From contig JAPTYO010000010.1 in NCBI GenBank assembly GCA_036873135.1, positions 7,230,634 through 7,294,633 on the forward strand: 64,000 bases of DNA, given 5' to 3'. Positions within the stretch are counted from its first letter, which is position 1. The number at the start of each line of letters is the position of its first letter. The notes under the pieces are model-generated. The model was not told where the DNA came from. It ran no database searches and saw nothing but the letters and a program-made list of their open reading frames with translations. The stretch comes from Clarkia xantiana subsp. parviflora. Taxonomy: Eukaryota > Streptophyta > Magnoliopsida > Myrtales > Onagraceae. This document shows positions 1 to 11,798 of this stretch, one piece after another. Both the position numbers and the translations under genes were made by a program.

Positions 1-746
1 GTCGTAGGAAATATCTTGCTTATATATATTCTCAAACAATAAACATTCAACTCAGAAACATTCACTTTATCAGTACATGAAGATTCGGACGGAATTGCAT
101 ATATATAGTAGCATCAACAAAATCTTAATTACCATACGTAAGCCCATTTACGGTTTACCAACATATATGTCATCATCATCACCAGAAATAATGCTAAGTA
201 AAACCTAAGGAGTAACAACAAATACGGGCAATGTGTAAATAAAGTAATTACTTTGTATAACTTCATTATTACTAAATCAAGTGGTCCGTGGCCCCAACCC
301 AAGAATGTCTTGTCCATTCCATGCATCTGACGAACCACCATCTAGTCTAGTCTAGGCCTAATAAGCACGCGCGCCCTACATTTTAAGGGCTAGCTAACAT
401 GATGAATCTGGCAATCCAACAGTAGGAACCCAATGGATGGATCGATCCATCAAGCGATAAGAAACACAATCAAGAATCATATACCATCTCATAATAATAA
501 CTGCAGCAAATCACTACCATATATGTATATATATATAGCTCTAAATATATATATATGCTTCTCTTAGAACTGCAAACTCGAGCCAACGTTTGAGACCCAG
601 TTGGGGATTAGTATGATAAGATATACAATATGGAGACTGAAACCAAAAGCCTAAGCTAGCTAGAACTACCATATCTTGCACAGAGAGCCCTAGCTAGCTA
701 TACCAAAGATTTGACTATCGACACTTTGCGGTGGTTCTAGTGGCGG
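1..746. other. 3' flank of the DEAR/ERF gene
   Basis: No gene is supported here. The stretch is AT-rich with short TA runs near 526-557. Because the ERF gene is read leftwards, its 3' UTR must lie in roughly 450-746, but I see no decisive polyadenylation signal. The short open frame at 129-341 has no family features and is treated as noise. Confidence 0.5.
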
Positions 747-1232
747 TCAATCGTCATCTTCTTCCGATTTCGGTACCTCATTCAAATCGGGTTTCTCAAG
801 AACTCGGGTCGGGCTCGACCCGTATTCATCCCTGTTGCTGCTTGTGGTATTGGTTGACTTCTCTTGAGCGTCAACTCTGGCACCCACCTCCGTCGCCTTC
901 TTCCTTATAGAGGCGGCGGACAGCTCCTCGGCCACAAGGTCGAGCTGGCTGCCTTCCTGGAACAGCAATTCGGGGAAGTTGAGCCGTGCGGTCGGGCCGC
1001 GGAGGTAGAAGACGGCGGTGTCGTACGCACGCGCCGCCGCCACGGGGGTGCTGTAAGAGCCGAGCCATATGCGGGTCCGTTTGTTGGGTTCCCGGATTTC
1101 GGCCACCCACTTTCCCCACTTCCTCATGCGTATGCCTCGGTATGGCTTCTCCGACGAGGGCGGCGAGCACCTCTTTCGTTTCTCTCCGCCGCCGACAAGG
1201 GGCGGCGCTGGGCGGTGGTTGCTGACCTCCAT
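747..1232 (-). CDS. AP2/ERF transcription factor, DREB A-5 (DEAR-type) with EAR repression motif
   Basis: Single-exon gene of 161 residues. A basic patch (residues 17-21) precedes one AP2/ERF domain (about 31-88) containing [12 protein letters not shown] and IWLGSY. Val and Glu at the two DREB-diagnostic positions (WVAEIRE) predict binding to DRE/CRT-type sites rather than GCC boxes. The C-terminus carries DLNEVP (149-154), an EAR repression motif, then an acidic tail. Small A-5 group proteins (DEAR1-4/ERF008-011) have this layout and act as nuclear repressors in cold, drought and defence signalling; that role is inferred from the family. Start choice: the open frame extends 8 codons further, but its first codon is TTG. 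The first true ATG is at 1230-1232, and an in-frame stop lies upstream at 1284-1286. Confidence 0.93.
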   Translation of the reverse strand: MEVSNHRPAPPLVGGGEKRKRCSPPSSEKPYRGIRMRKWGKWVAEIREPNKRTRIWLGSYSTPVAAARAYDTAVFYLRGPTARLNFPELLFQEGSQLDLVAEELSAASIRKKATEVGARVDAQEKSTNTTSSNRDEYGSSPTRVLEKPDLNEVPKSEEDDD

Positions 1233-1367
1233 ATATGGACTGTAACGACGAATCAACGAGGAAAGGATGGAGCTTGACCTAAACTAGCTAGCTAAGGTAA
1301 AGCTAGAGAGAGGGTTGAATTAATGGAATCAAAGTGAATTGAAAGTTTGAAAAAGAAGAGGAGTAGG

Positions 1368-1378
1368 GTTTATATATG
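1368..1378 (-). promoter_or_regulatory. Probable TATA box of the DEAR/ERF gene
   Basis: Read on the minus strand, the sequence is CATATATAAACCC, a good plant TATA box, about 140 bp upstream of the start codon. That would leave a 5' UTR of roughly 100-110 bases. The GAGAAGAGAAGAG-type purine repeat at 1417-1440 lies just upstream. Confidence 0.5.
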
Positions 1379-1999
1379 GAGGAGAGGGATAGTTGCAGAA
1401 GCAGCAGAGATAGGTGGAGAAGAGAAGAGAAGAGAAGATGATGGTTATGTTATTCTTCTTTCTTCTTTCCTAGTTGGCTGCTAATATGTCGTCAGGAGAA
1501 GGCCGCCACGTTGATCTCTCTTTCGGGATAAGTACAAACCTGGCCGACATAATCCATCACACTGCCCACAAATATCTTTTCCTTTTCAATTATTTTTCTA
1601 AACTTTATTTATGGCATAACAATAACCTATTATTCATTATTATTATGAGCATAATGATTAATATGCGTCCTAGATCTAGTATCGTCTAATAAGAAATTAA
1701 GTATATAAGAAATTAGGTTTGATTAATTTAAATTTAAATTAAATAATAACACTGATGAAACCAATAACTTAGATATTTTAGGTATACATGTATAATGTGT
1801 CTCATAACATAATTAATGATTCTAAATTTTAAAATAAATAAAAATTCATATATTATAAAATATTATATAATTTTAATACTTATAAGTATATTTATTTTTT
1901 AATTTATTATAATATTATTTACGTAAAAATATTGTATCCAAATAATATTTTTTTATGAGAATTATTAGATGAATACTTTCCAAATAATATATAATATAA

Positions 2000-2028
2000 C
2001 ATAATATAATATAATATAATATAATATG
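2000..2028. repeat. (AATAT)n microsatellite
   Basis: Tandem AATAT/ATAAT pentamers, about five to six copies. Confidence 0.8.
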
Positions 2029-2263
2029 TTTTTAAGTTATTTACATAAATAAATTAATTAACAATGATATATATATTCCTTTCATATATATTTATTTATC
2101 AATAAGATGTGACTTAATAATATATTATATAAGTATTATATGAGTATAATTCTGTGCAGAACAGTGTTATTTAATGATTATTTATACCTCTATATATATA
2201 TAAACAAAGTGTAGGGTAAAATCACTTGCATGCTTCTGCACTTTGAACATTTTAAAAGGACTC

Positions 2264-2265
<2 letters not shown>

Positions 2266-2305
<40 letters not shown>
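2266..2305. repeat. (ATT)n microsatellite
   Basis: About 13 uninterrupted ATT triplets. Confidence 0.9.
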
Positions 2306-2310
<5 letters not shown>

Positions 2311-2614
2311 ATTAGTTTTTCTTCGTTAATTTTACGTGTAATATAACGCGAATGAAATTAAGTAGTTTACAACCTTTTTTTACAGTGATTCTGATTCGTT
2401 TTATACTTTTCACTTTTCAGTGTAGCAAATGAATCCTAAAAATTAAGTGGTGAAATTATAACGTCAAAATAAAAAGAAGGGCAATTCCTTAAAATGCAAA
2501 AATATAAGGTATAGGTGTGAGGCATAATCATACTAATTAATACTAACTAATTAGTAGATTAAGATGATTATTACGTGGGCATTATCCTATTCAAATTAAA
2601 TTTTGTTTATGTTT

Positions 2615-2616
<2 letters not shown>

Positions 2617-2650
<34 letters not shown>
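2617..2650. repeat. (AT)n microsatellite
   Basis: About 17 uninterrupted AT dinucleotides. Confidence 0.9.
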
Positions 2651-2653
<3 letters not shown>

Positions 2654-4256
2654 GATATTGATATATTAAAGATCAATTAATGCTTTTAGCTTCCATATGT
2701 GATATGAATGAAGTACATCATCTAAAGCTGTCTAGCTACAAATTGTATGATAGTTACATCATTAAATATGTCTTGTGATAATCATACATATACATATATG
2801 TACATTATTGAACACTAACGAGATATTCCTAATATATATTTAGGTCTAATGTTAGAAGTAATGTCCAGTTGTGTGTATATATATATATAACATATTATCT
2901 AAGTGCTAAATACACGAAATACAGTTTATTATATGTTTAGAGATTGATCCATTATTATTATTTTTGTATCAACTAGTATATTTAAATAATGAATTTCCAA
3001 CCATTTTCGCTAAGTGAGATTACATTGATGATGAAATATTCGAATCTCTTTAGTTTATTTATACGTATTATAATAATGCATAATACCTAACTGAAAATAA
3101 AAAAATAAAAAACAAACTAATTGTGAAAATTAATAAAGAATTAATTGATCACCAAAATAAACGGAGCCGTCGCACCGAAAAAAAATAAATAAATGTTACT
3201 ACAATTAAAGAAATACATGGTTTCCCGAATGAGACGTAAATTGGCAAGGAAGTGCCGCCGTATATGAGGCCGCCGGTTGCCTGTTCTACAACGCAACCTC
3301 TTTACCAATTTCTACGATTTTTCTTATATATATAAAATACTCTTTTTCTTTTAAAATAAAACTTGTTTAAACAAAAATAAATAAAATATATAAATAATTA
3401 ATAAAATTATTTTAAGTTGGCCAACAAAAAAAAAGCATTTTGCCACATTAATATTACTTAGTAAAATGGTTATATGTAAACGGTGTATATAAAACCAACT
3501 ACAGAAGATCGCACTAACCAGAAATTGAGCCGACAAAAAAGGATAATACTATAATATATATATATATATAAATAATAAATAAATATATAGGGTGTTGCAG
3601 AAAAACTAGGTCGGCATGGATGAATCGGTGGACGAAGACGAGAAGGCCTTGCCCTTGCCCTCCCCTCCACGTAATTTTACGAATCTCATGATGTGGAAAA
3701 GAAACCCGTTGTCTGCGCAGATTATATACATATACAGTGAACTTGGAGTTAGGCCTAAAATATGTTTGATTATTGTTATATTATATATACTAAACTTTGA
3801 CCCTTATGTTAAACGTGTGAAAATATACCATTATACATTTGTTAGCTAGCAACACGCGACTTAACTTATTACCACGTTCACAAGAATTGGCTTCTTATCC
3901 TGATTAGTTTAATTACATAATACAAATGAAAATTAATAATGTGGCATAAAATTAATTATCATATTTGTTGAATTATCCTTATAATATGTGGTTAATTATT
4001 AATACGGATATCCATGGTTGGTTACCAATTCTCTAAGTTTTCATGTTTATATAATCATTATAAGAAACAACAATGACTTACCTCTAATCAACCATCATCA
4101 TCATCTTTCTAATATTTGGTTTAGTGTTTAGATTGTTGACACGTGTGACGGTGTTCAAATATGATTTAGATTAGATTATTTGAATTTAAAATTGTCAATG
4201 ATTGTAAGCAAGTGAAGCAAGCAATCTCATGCCATGAAGTTGACATTTCATTTCAT

Positions 4257-4282
4257 TATATATATATATATATATATATATA
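4257..4282. repeat. (TA)n microsatellite
   Basis: About 13 TA dinucleotides. Confidence 0.85.
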
Positions 4283-4864
4283 GTTAATAATCAAATTACT
4301 ATCTAACTTTGCGGATACATTATTATTACTTTACTGTCTTTTTAACTCATAAAAATTATAAATCAGTGGTAAAATTAACAGTTTAATATATTTGCACATT
4401 ATGCTTTTCTAGCATTGTGGCATATGTACATCTAAGTAATATATATATTTATAAAAGTTACTGTAGCGATCTATTAGGTTTGTGGCGAAACTAGTTGTAC
4501 AAAAGTGTAGGCTTTTCCAAATCCTAAATTACTGAGTGTAACGTTACTTGGATGCGAAATGTGTTCGGAATGGAGATATAATCAGCACTGTTAGGTTCGT
4601 AGTATAAATGGTAAGACATTTAAACAAGAATGCGAAGGAAAACAGATAGATTTGCGGTTGTTATATATATACATTCATGCGTCGTAGTTTGAAATAGCAA
4701 CATGCAATTGCAGTAGCAGTAATAATAATATGGGTAATTACTCTACCACAAGCTGTCGCCTGTCGGTATGTAGTAGCAGTAATTAATCATGTAGCCGCTG
4801 TTGTAAACAGATGTGCATGATTAATTACCCAAACAATAACATTGCACGTTGTTGTTGCAAACAC

Positions 4865-5295
4865 GGTGATAGATCAAGCTTGTTGGGGCTCCGACTTTGG
4901 CGGCCTATTGTCGAGTCGAGATCGGTTTCCTTACTTATAATCTGCTATGTATGTTCTTTTCCTCGCTTGCATACACAAGGGGTAAGCCGGGGTGTCCGGC
5001 GAACCATCTCTAATGCTAAAATGAGACTTCAGTTTAGAGAGAAGTCAGAGCAATCAAGTTGTAAATGAAGGATATAAGGCCCTATTTATATGGATTGTGA
5101 TATTGTCATCGAAGAGGCCAACATTTACGGGTGGGACCCGTGTAATATTGCTATAGATGTGTCGTGCGCGTAACTCGGGTGTCGACCACCCAGACATCGG
5201 GAGCTGGACGCGGGACGTGCCGACCCCGTTACGACCGGACTAGTTCGGCGTACGACACTGAACTTGTCCGGTCCCGTTGATCTGAACGGAATGAG
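4865..5295 (-). mobile_element. Decayed LTR fragment (Gypsy-like), minus strand
   Basis: A GC-rich island in AT-rich spacer. On the minus strand it contains CCATATAAATAGGGCC (about 5082-5097), then a pyrimidine-rich GCTCTGACTTCTCTCT tract. This is the same order as the TATA box and downstream tract of the Gypsy LTRs at 26080 and 37007 in this window. Ends and target duplication could not be defined, so it is probably a truncated LTR. Confidence 0.5.
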
Positions 5296-5701
5296 TATGA
5301 TCGGGCTAACTTAAATTGCTAGGACTATTAGATTGAGAAGTTAATTATAATTACTATGACTTGCCGACTAAGCGACCTTAAAAAAATAATAAAATTTAAA
5401 TAATGATGGAGTAATAGTATTAAAGATAAATAAACGTGTTGTCTTAAATATAGCAATGACTAAATTATTAATTTTATAAAATATAGGAACTAAATATAAT
5501 ATAATTTTTCTTAATAAAATAAAAATGTGTAAAAGGTGTCTACTGGAGTGATGACCCATTATAAATTATATATTAGTATATATATATATATTAATTTATT
5601 TATTTATTCATTTCTCAAACTTCAAGTTGAGATAGCAAAATTTCAAAAGCCTAACATTCATGTAGTAGTGGATTGTAAAACGATCGTATAAGTAGAGATT
5701 A

Positions 5702-5789
5702 TTTCTTCAGGTAATATAATTTAGTAAATTGAAACAAATTAACTTGGAATAATTTGTTTCAATTTACTAAATTATATTACCTGAAGAAA
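5702..5789. repeat. Perfect 40-bp inverted repeat with 8-bp loop
   Basis: Left arm 5702-5741 and right arm 5750-5789 are exact reverse complements, separated by ACTTGGAA (5742-5749). No other long palindrome in the window is this perfect. Transcribed from either strand it would form an uninterrupted hairpin. No transposon termini or target duplication are obvious at its edges. Confidence 0.95.
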
Positions 5790-6813
5790 AAACTAGACGA
5801 CAAACGCCATGTGACAAATTAACTTTTTCGTATAAGATCGAAAGTTAAGGTATAAGAATTTAAAAACAAAAGTTTGGATAACAATTTGTGAATTTATGAT
5901 CCAAAACTTACAAGTAGAAAATAATACGCCAATTCTAAATATATCTATATGATTCTCTGTGAACCCAAGATTAAAAAAAATAATAGAAGCACTGGAGGAA
6001 CAAAATAAAATTTTCAATGCCTAATTTGTTTGTCCGCCTTTATTTAGAAATGATTGCTCTTCTTCACTTTTAAGATTGTAATCAAATTTATTTTCTAAGT
6101 GACTTCAGTTCGATTAAAAGGAAATAAATTACTTGGTAAGGCCAAATCTCGGGTACTCCGTTATTATCGATTTTTTCCAATCATGTTTTAGCGATAAAAA
6201 CACTCAAAATTGTATTTTATAAATTTGGCAAAAAAATATACTGAAATTTTAGTTTAGTTTTTATTTTTTTAAAGAAGTTCGGATTTTTTCTTCAAAACAT
6301 CCAAATTTAAACTTGCTATTTGGTAATTATCTATATCTACTATATTATATTAATTCGGCACCGGAAGCCCTCTGGCCGACACGTGGACAGTCCACGTAGT
6401 CACTGTTTCCTAATTTAATCGGAATTTAATAGGGGTTCTCTAAATTTAGATACATAATATTGATTGATTGAAAATTAAGAAGTATTTTTATCTCCTAATT
6501 TAGTCTCTACGCAATTTAAAGAAACAAATTAATTAAAAGTTTCCTTTTAAATTCATTATCTATACAGTTTGGTACCGGAAGACCGCAGGCCGCCACGTGA
6601 GCAATATATATATATATAGAATATAATAATGAAGTAATATACATCTAGACATTTTTCAAAAAAATACCAACGTTTTCATTTATTATTTAGGGTTTATTGT
6701 TACCCAACGTTTTTATTTATTGTTTAGGGTTTTTTGTTTGACCATAAATAATTAAAGAATTAATATTTATTCCTAAAAAAACTCAATTGTATGTATCAAT
6801 CGATTATTGCATT

Positions 6814-6816
<3 letters not shown>

Positions 6817-6879
<63 letters not shown>
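6817..6879. repeat. (AT)n microsatellite, about 31 copies
   Basis: Longest dinucleotide tract in the window, inside the Helitron region. Confidence 0.95.
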
Positions 6880-6884
<5 letters not shown>

Positions 6885-7676
6885 TAAGTTACAATAAATC
6901 AATAATGCTATTATATAAACAATATATAACGTTACTAAATATATAACATTATATACGGTATAATAATATATACAGTTATATATAATATATAGTATATATA
7001 TAATTATAATATATAATCTATTATATAAATCAGTTTCACAACTCAACTACCCTAAAGCTAATGACCTCACTATCACTCCGTCGACAAAAAAAAAAAAAAA
7101 AAAAAATCACCCTCGTGATACATCATCGTTCCTAAGGTACCTCATGATATATAATTGTGTAGCATAGATTATCATGCTGATTATATTTAATTGATTTATG
7201 ATTTTTCTTGGATTAGGAGGAGTAAATCAACTAATTAATCAAGAAGGCTTATGTTCGGGTACCAGATATTCATGTACTATTTTTCTTATTATAATTATTT
7301 GATTTTCAATTTTAAACAATAAAGTTGTGATGTGTGGTCTCTCTAATGACTTTCGATTTGTGACAATAAAGTTGGGAATTGGGATGTGTGATCTCTCTTT
7401 TATCGGACTTGTGATTAATACGTAAATCAGTTTATTTGTCATCTTTGTAGCTCTCGAATAGCAATTTGGAGGCGAAACCATCAAGAAATCGATATAGGTT
7501 TATTCCTCATTATATACTTTGTCTATTATTTAGTAAAAAGTTATTATATGTGAATTCATTATTATAGACAATCTAATTTTGTATATTTATTATTATTTTG
7601 AATCTATGATTCATTGATTTTTGAAATTTTTTGTAGGTCAATTGAGTTTCCAAGATTAAAAAAACACTAAAGCTAA

Positions 7677-7679
<3 letters not shown>

Positions 7680-7724
<45 letters not shown>
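7680..7724. repeat. (TA)n microsatellite
   Basis: About 22 TA dinucleotides, immediately upstream of the exon-like segment at 7746. Confidence 0.9.
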
Positions 7725-7727
<3 letters not shown>

Positions 7728-7745
7728 AGGTAGAAGATATGTGCA

Positions 7746-7980
7746 ATGTCGTTGCCTCAAAGTAAGAGTTCGTTCCGGAGGAGGTCTCGGCTCTTGGTGT
7801 CGCCGAAGATTGAAGAACACCACCATCAACAACACTACCAGGTTGAGACTGCTGGTAGTTACATTTAATTACTTTTTTATTGATGTATACTAACTACTTT
7901 TATTGAAGTTTTTATATTTTTTTAGTTTGACGTGGTCTTCTATGAGGAGTGTATGCACAGATGGGGCCACAGTTCAGGGT
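7746..7980 (+). pseudogene. Possible captured gene fragment inside the Helitron
   Basis: GC content and codon texture rise sharply here compared with the surrounding DNA. An ATG at 7746 opens a 40-codon frame that starts MSLPQSKSSFRRRSR, has a His/Gln-rich stretch, and ends at TAA. A likely intron separates it from a second exon-like piece near 7925-7980 encoding FDVVFYEECMHRWGH. I do not recognise the family. Helitrons commonly carry host exon fragments, so capture is the favoured reading. Confidence 0.35.
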
Positions 7981-9467
7981 CTCAGTTAATTCATCTTCTA
8001 TACTTTCTATCAAGTATTTCGAAAACCCTATTAACATACTAGGAGTGATCGTGACCATATTTCTTCTTCAGGGAGTAAGTGTTGATTTAATAAGCTATTT
8101 TTAGGTTGAATTAATGCGTACATTTTCTTTTGTCTAAAGAGATTAACTTTATTATACATATTTGATGATACAGACATCGAAAAATTTGTAGGTGTCACTA
8201 ATGGATAAAAACACTCATTTTCATGTGTTTTACTTCCACCAAATGTTCAAAGTGAGACTCATCAAATGCAATTGTCTTAACTCAGTTATGTCCATTTATA
8301 AGTAAGTATACAAATATTAGTCTTAATTGTGCTTTCTATTCATAAAGCCTGATTAAGAGACTTGCTAATTTGTCCATATTTTACATTGAAATTCACTAAA
8401 AAGTTCAATAATTAACAAGAAAATGAAGATGATGATGGAAGCTGGTCGTAAGAGTCAATTTGAGTTCCTGATATACACAGTACACAAAGTATTATAATCT
8501 AAGGATCAATTCATCGTGGTCTCCAATCTCCATCAACATATTTCAAGGGCTAGCTATCACAAGCGAGGGCAACCAAATTAAACTCATGTGGTGCAGAAGA
8601 CAAGAGGCAGTCGTCCATGAAGGATGTCAAATTGGTACGCACTCTATATGATGTAATTACTTGGATGTAGGTATACTACAATATAATCAGCTTCTATTAG
8701 GTGATAAATATGCTAATATAAGCACAATATTATATACACACTTGATTATTCGAAGTAATATAGCTAACAGTCTGAAACTGTCCATTCTGAATTTCTATCG
8801 AGATAAAAATAATTTTAAATAATCTTAGTCTTTGTATTCATTGAATTCTTTTCAATTATCTTATATGATAAGATAACTATCTTTCATCTAAATATTATAA
8901 ATTTTCAGTTATGAGTAATCTTTATAAGAAGTTTTCACCGTAAATTAGAGATGATAAAAGCATATGTGTGGCTGGAACTCCACGTGGCGACATGCAACGA
9001 CTTAATGAATTAATATGAGGTTAGTTCACTCTTATCTTTTTATTAGATATATATATAATATTTTACATGTTTCATATGTATATGTTTTATAATAAATTAT
9101 GAACCCCAATAAATTATGATATATGGATTTTTTTATATGAATTTTTTATAAGTAACTTTTATATATATGTCAATGATTTTTTAATATTAATTCTTGATAA
9201 ATAACGTTTATATATTAATTTGTGTTTTATTTTTTATGTCCGTGTATTATTCCTCTTTTTATGTATTGAGTTTTAAATATTTCGATTAACGGTGGTTTTA
9301 TAGTTTGTAGCTAAATGCTTGATTGATCCCTCTTTATTTCGTTTATGGTCTTTATGCTTCACGTCAATTCATGAGATGGTTTTGAATTATTTAGCATGTA
9401 AATTTTTTAACCTTCATGATATTACATATATGGTGATTATAATTTTTTTTATTATCAGAATTCTTTA

Positions 9468-9498
<31 letters not shown>

Positions 9499-10659
9499 GT
9501 AGAATATATTTTCCATTTACCAATGTTCAAAAATATAAATATTAATTAGCATAAAATAATTTATACACTTTAATAAAAAAAAATATATTAGCTTTTTTTG
9601 TATTAAACAATTAATGTCTTATTAGATAAAAATAAATCCTCAAGACATATTTAGAAGAAAATTTATACATCTTAAAAAATACGTATATTACATGTTTAAT
9701 ATATAGAAATATCCTACCTAATTGAAAGAAATAAGTATAAAATTGGTAATATATAAATACTTAAATTATTTAGTTTTTTTTTTAATTATGTTAAACGTTA
9801 GGACTTAGGATAGAAATATAAACATATTTTTACTATTTAATTAATAAATAAATTCTTTTAACTTATTTGCGATAAGAGTGGAATTTATATTTAAAATAAT
9901 CTGTTTATCAAAACCCAATATGCAGTTTTGATTAATAATGTGATGAAATGATATATTTTCAAATATATATATTAATAATAAATATTTAAATAATATTTGC
10001 ATGTGCTTTTAATATATACTTCGAAGATATCAGTAAATATAAACACATAATACTAAATTATTTTAAGTTCTTTGGCCAAAAAGAATTGTTTTAAGTTCTT
10101 TTATCGTGTATTTTTTTTACCCGCGTGGTGCGCGGGGTTAGTGGCTAGTATATAATAAGGCAATAGGAAAGAGAGTAGAGACTCTCTCCTTTTGCCACGT
10201 CAGCAAAGATTTTCACTCCCGAGGCGAGTTGAACTCACGCACCTAGGCAATAAAGGGCCAATAATGTACTGCCACGTCAGGACTATTTCACGGGACAATT
10301 TCATTTCCCGTCAGGCATCAACCCACGCACGACCTGCAGATTTTAATTTGCTGCATTGAATATCCAAGACAATTAATTCATAAATCAAGTTTCTATGCAG
10401 GAGATGAATAGCCAACATGCAATAAGTTCAAATATTAAATTTATACACAGGAGCTGAATAGCTAATCGACAATTAATTCAAAAATTAAAGTTTCTACTAA
10501 GAAGATGAAGTGTCACAGACACCGTTACATTTTCAACAGAAGAGGAGATGAGGCTGCAGCAGATCTATAAATAAGCATATGCCCATACTGATGGGCATCA
10601 TCCAGTAGATGCAGAATTAGTCTTACCTGATCAATTTGTTGTCTAGGCCGAATTACAAA

Positions 10660-11060
10660 TTAAGCCACATTGTATTGGCGGATATTCCTAATGGAAAACA
10701 TTGGCCCGAGCGGACGGAGCGGCAGAATGGTGGCGAGCTTTCGGCGGTCCGTTGCCGAAGTGGTTGCTGGCGGCGAACAAAGAGAAACATAGAGTTGAGA
10801 TTGGAATAATTGAGCCACTGATCCTAAACCCGACCGATCTTTTTACTTAAAAGTTGACCCCGAGCTACGGAGCGGCGAATAGAGGCAGAGAGATAGACGG
10901 AGCAATAGAGACGGTGGGGCGGAGCAGTGGCGAGCGTTGGGCAGAGATGAGGCCAGATTTGAGACTGCTTCGATGACAGCCTATGAGAGCTACAGTGGAA
11001 CTATGAGATTTGAGATTCAACATCCCTATAGAGGTGGGTGGAGGCGGCAGTTAGATAGCT
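10660..11060. other. GC-richer segment within the outer Helitron
   Basis: Repeated CGGAGCGG/GGCGAGC motifs make this segment much richer in GC than its surroundings. No frame is convincing. It may be another captured host fragment. Confidence 0.3.
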
Positions 11061-11798
11061 AGGGTTTTAATCTTTAGAATATATAATAATTAGGTTAGAT
11101 TGGGTTGGGCTTAAAAACTATTTTAGTACAAAATAATAGCCATTGTATATTAATTAAATCAGTTGGGCTTTTAGCCTAAAAATTGTGCTGGGCTAGATTA
11201 GATACATGATAAACAAATGTATATTATAACAACTTATTATGTGTATATAACTTTATTTAATAAATGTATATTTTGATTTGAATTATTCTACCAAAAGAAA
11301 TATTTGAATTAATTTTTTGTATAATAGTAATTGACATTTTCTTATATTTTACCTCTGTTAAATATTTTTGAATTTTTAGATGACTACACAAATGATTATT
11401 TCGTAAAAAAAAAAATATATATATATACACTCACACATATAAACACTATTTTTCATCACCACTAGCATGTAAATTGTCAATCTACTCAACAAAAATCTGT
11501 ATACATAAAGTTCAAACTTAAGCAATAATTTTCTTTTTGATAATGAAAAAAAAATATTTTTTATTACTTTATATTTTTTTTACTTTCATTATTATAACTA
11601 AATATTAGGACTTATAATTTAACAATCACCCCGCGCGGCGCGCGGGGAAAGCACCTAGTTAACCTATAAAACAACCAAAAGTTAATGTTTGTAGCAGTTT
11701 AATTATTAACAATTTTATATAATAGTATAATAACTATATTTATTGAGAAAATTTTCAGTTTATTTTCTGCAAAATCCACAAAGTTCAATTTTTTTAGG

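Larger units (their letters stand above)
1450..4800. other. AT-rich intergenic spacer
   Basis: More than 3 kb with no supported gene. It holds several microsatellites (listed separately) and stop-dense frames. A short GC-richer patch at 3240-3300 stands out but shows no recognisable protein. The sequence between the ERF promoter and about 4.8 kb otherwise shows nothing I can identify. Confidence 0.5.
6559..10148 (+). mobile_element. Helitron, probable inner element
   Basis: A second 5'-type end, TCTATACAGTTTGGTACCGG, begins at 6559 after host A. It shares the following GG-ACCGGAAG...GGCCG-CACGTG block with the 6330 end. The 3' end has the hairpin CCCGCG-TGGTG-CGCGGG (10120-10136), eight bases, and CTAG at 10145-10148, followed by host T. 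Inside are two long TA tracts and a short exon-like captured segment near 7746. No replicase is visible. Confidence 0.6.
6330..11658 (+). mobile_element. Helitron, probable outer element
   Basis: The 5' end has the classic plant Helitron form: TCTATATCTACTATATTATA begins at 6330 after a host A. The 3' end has a strong GC hairpin (CCCCGCGC-GGC-GCGCGGGG, 11629-11647), then seven bases and CTAG (11655-11658), followed by host T. A|T flanking and CTRR ends are Helitron hallmarks. A second pair of ends (6559 and 10148) lies inside, so this is read as an outer element interrupted by an inner one. Two tandem or truncated Helitrons would fit almost as well. No Rep/helicase coding sequence is visible, so the element is non-autonomous. 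Confidence 0.6.

Noticed and set aside
1233..1256. Eight extra N-terminal codons of the ERF (start at 1256)
   Set aside because: The codon at 1254-1256 is TTG, and an in-frame stop lies upstream, so the first usable ATG is at 1230-1232.
864..1277. Plus-strand and alternative-frame ORFs (864-1277, 871-1170, 986-1225) over the ERF gene
   Set aside because: They are shadows of the GC-rich DEAR/ERF exon; only the minus-strand frame at 747-1232 encodes a known domain.
6813..7046. Tyr/Ile-rich ORF
   Set aside because: It translates the (AT)n tract and flanking AT-rich DNA; no protein character.
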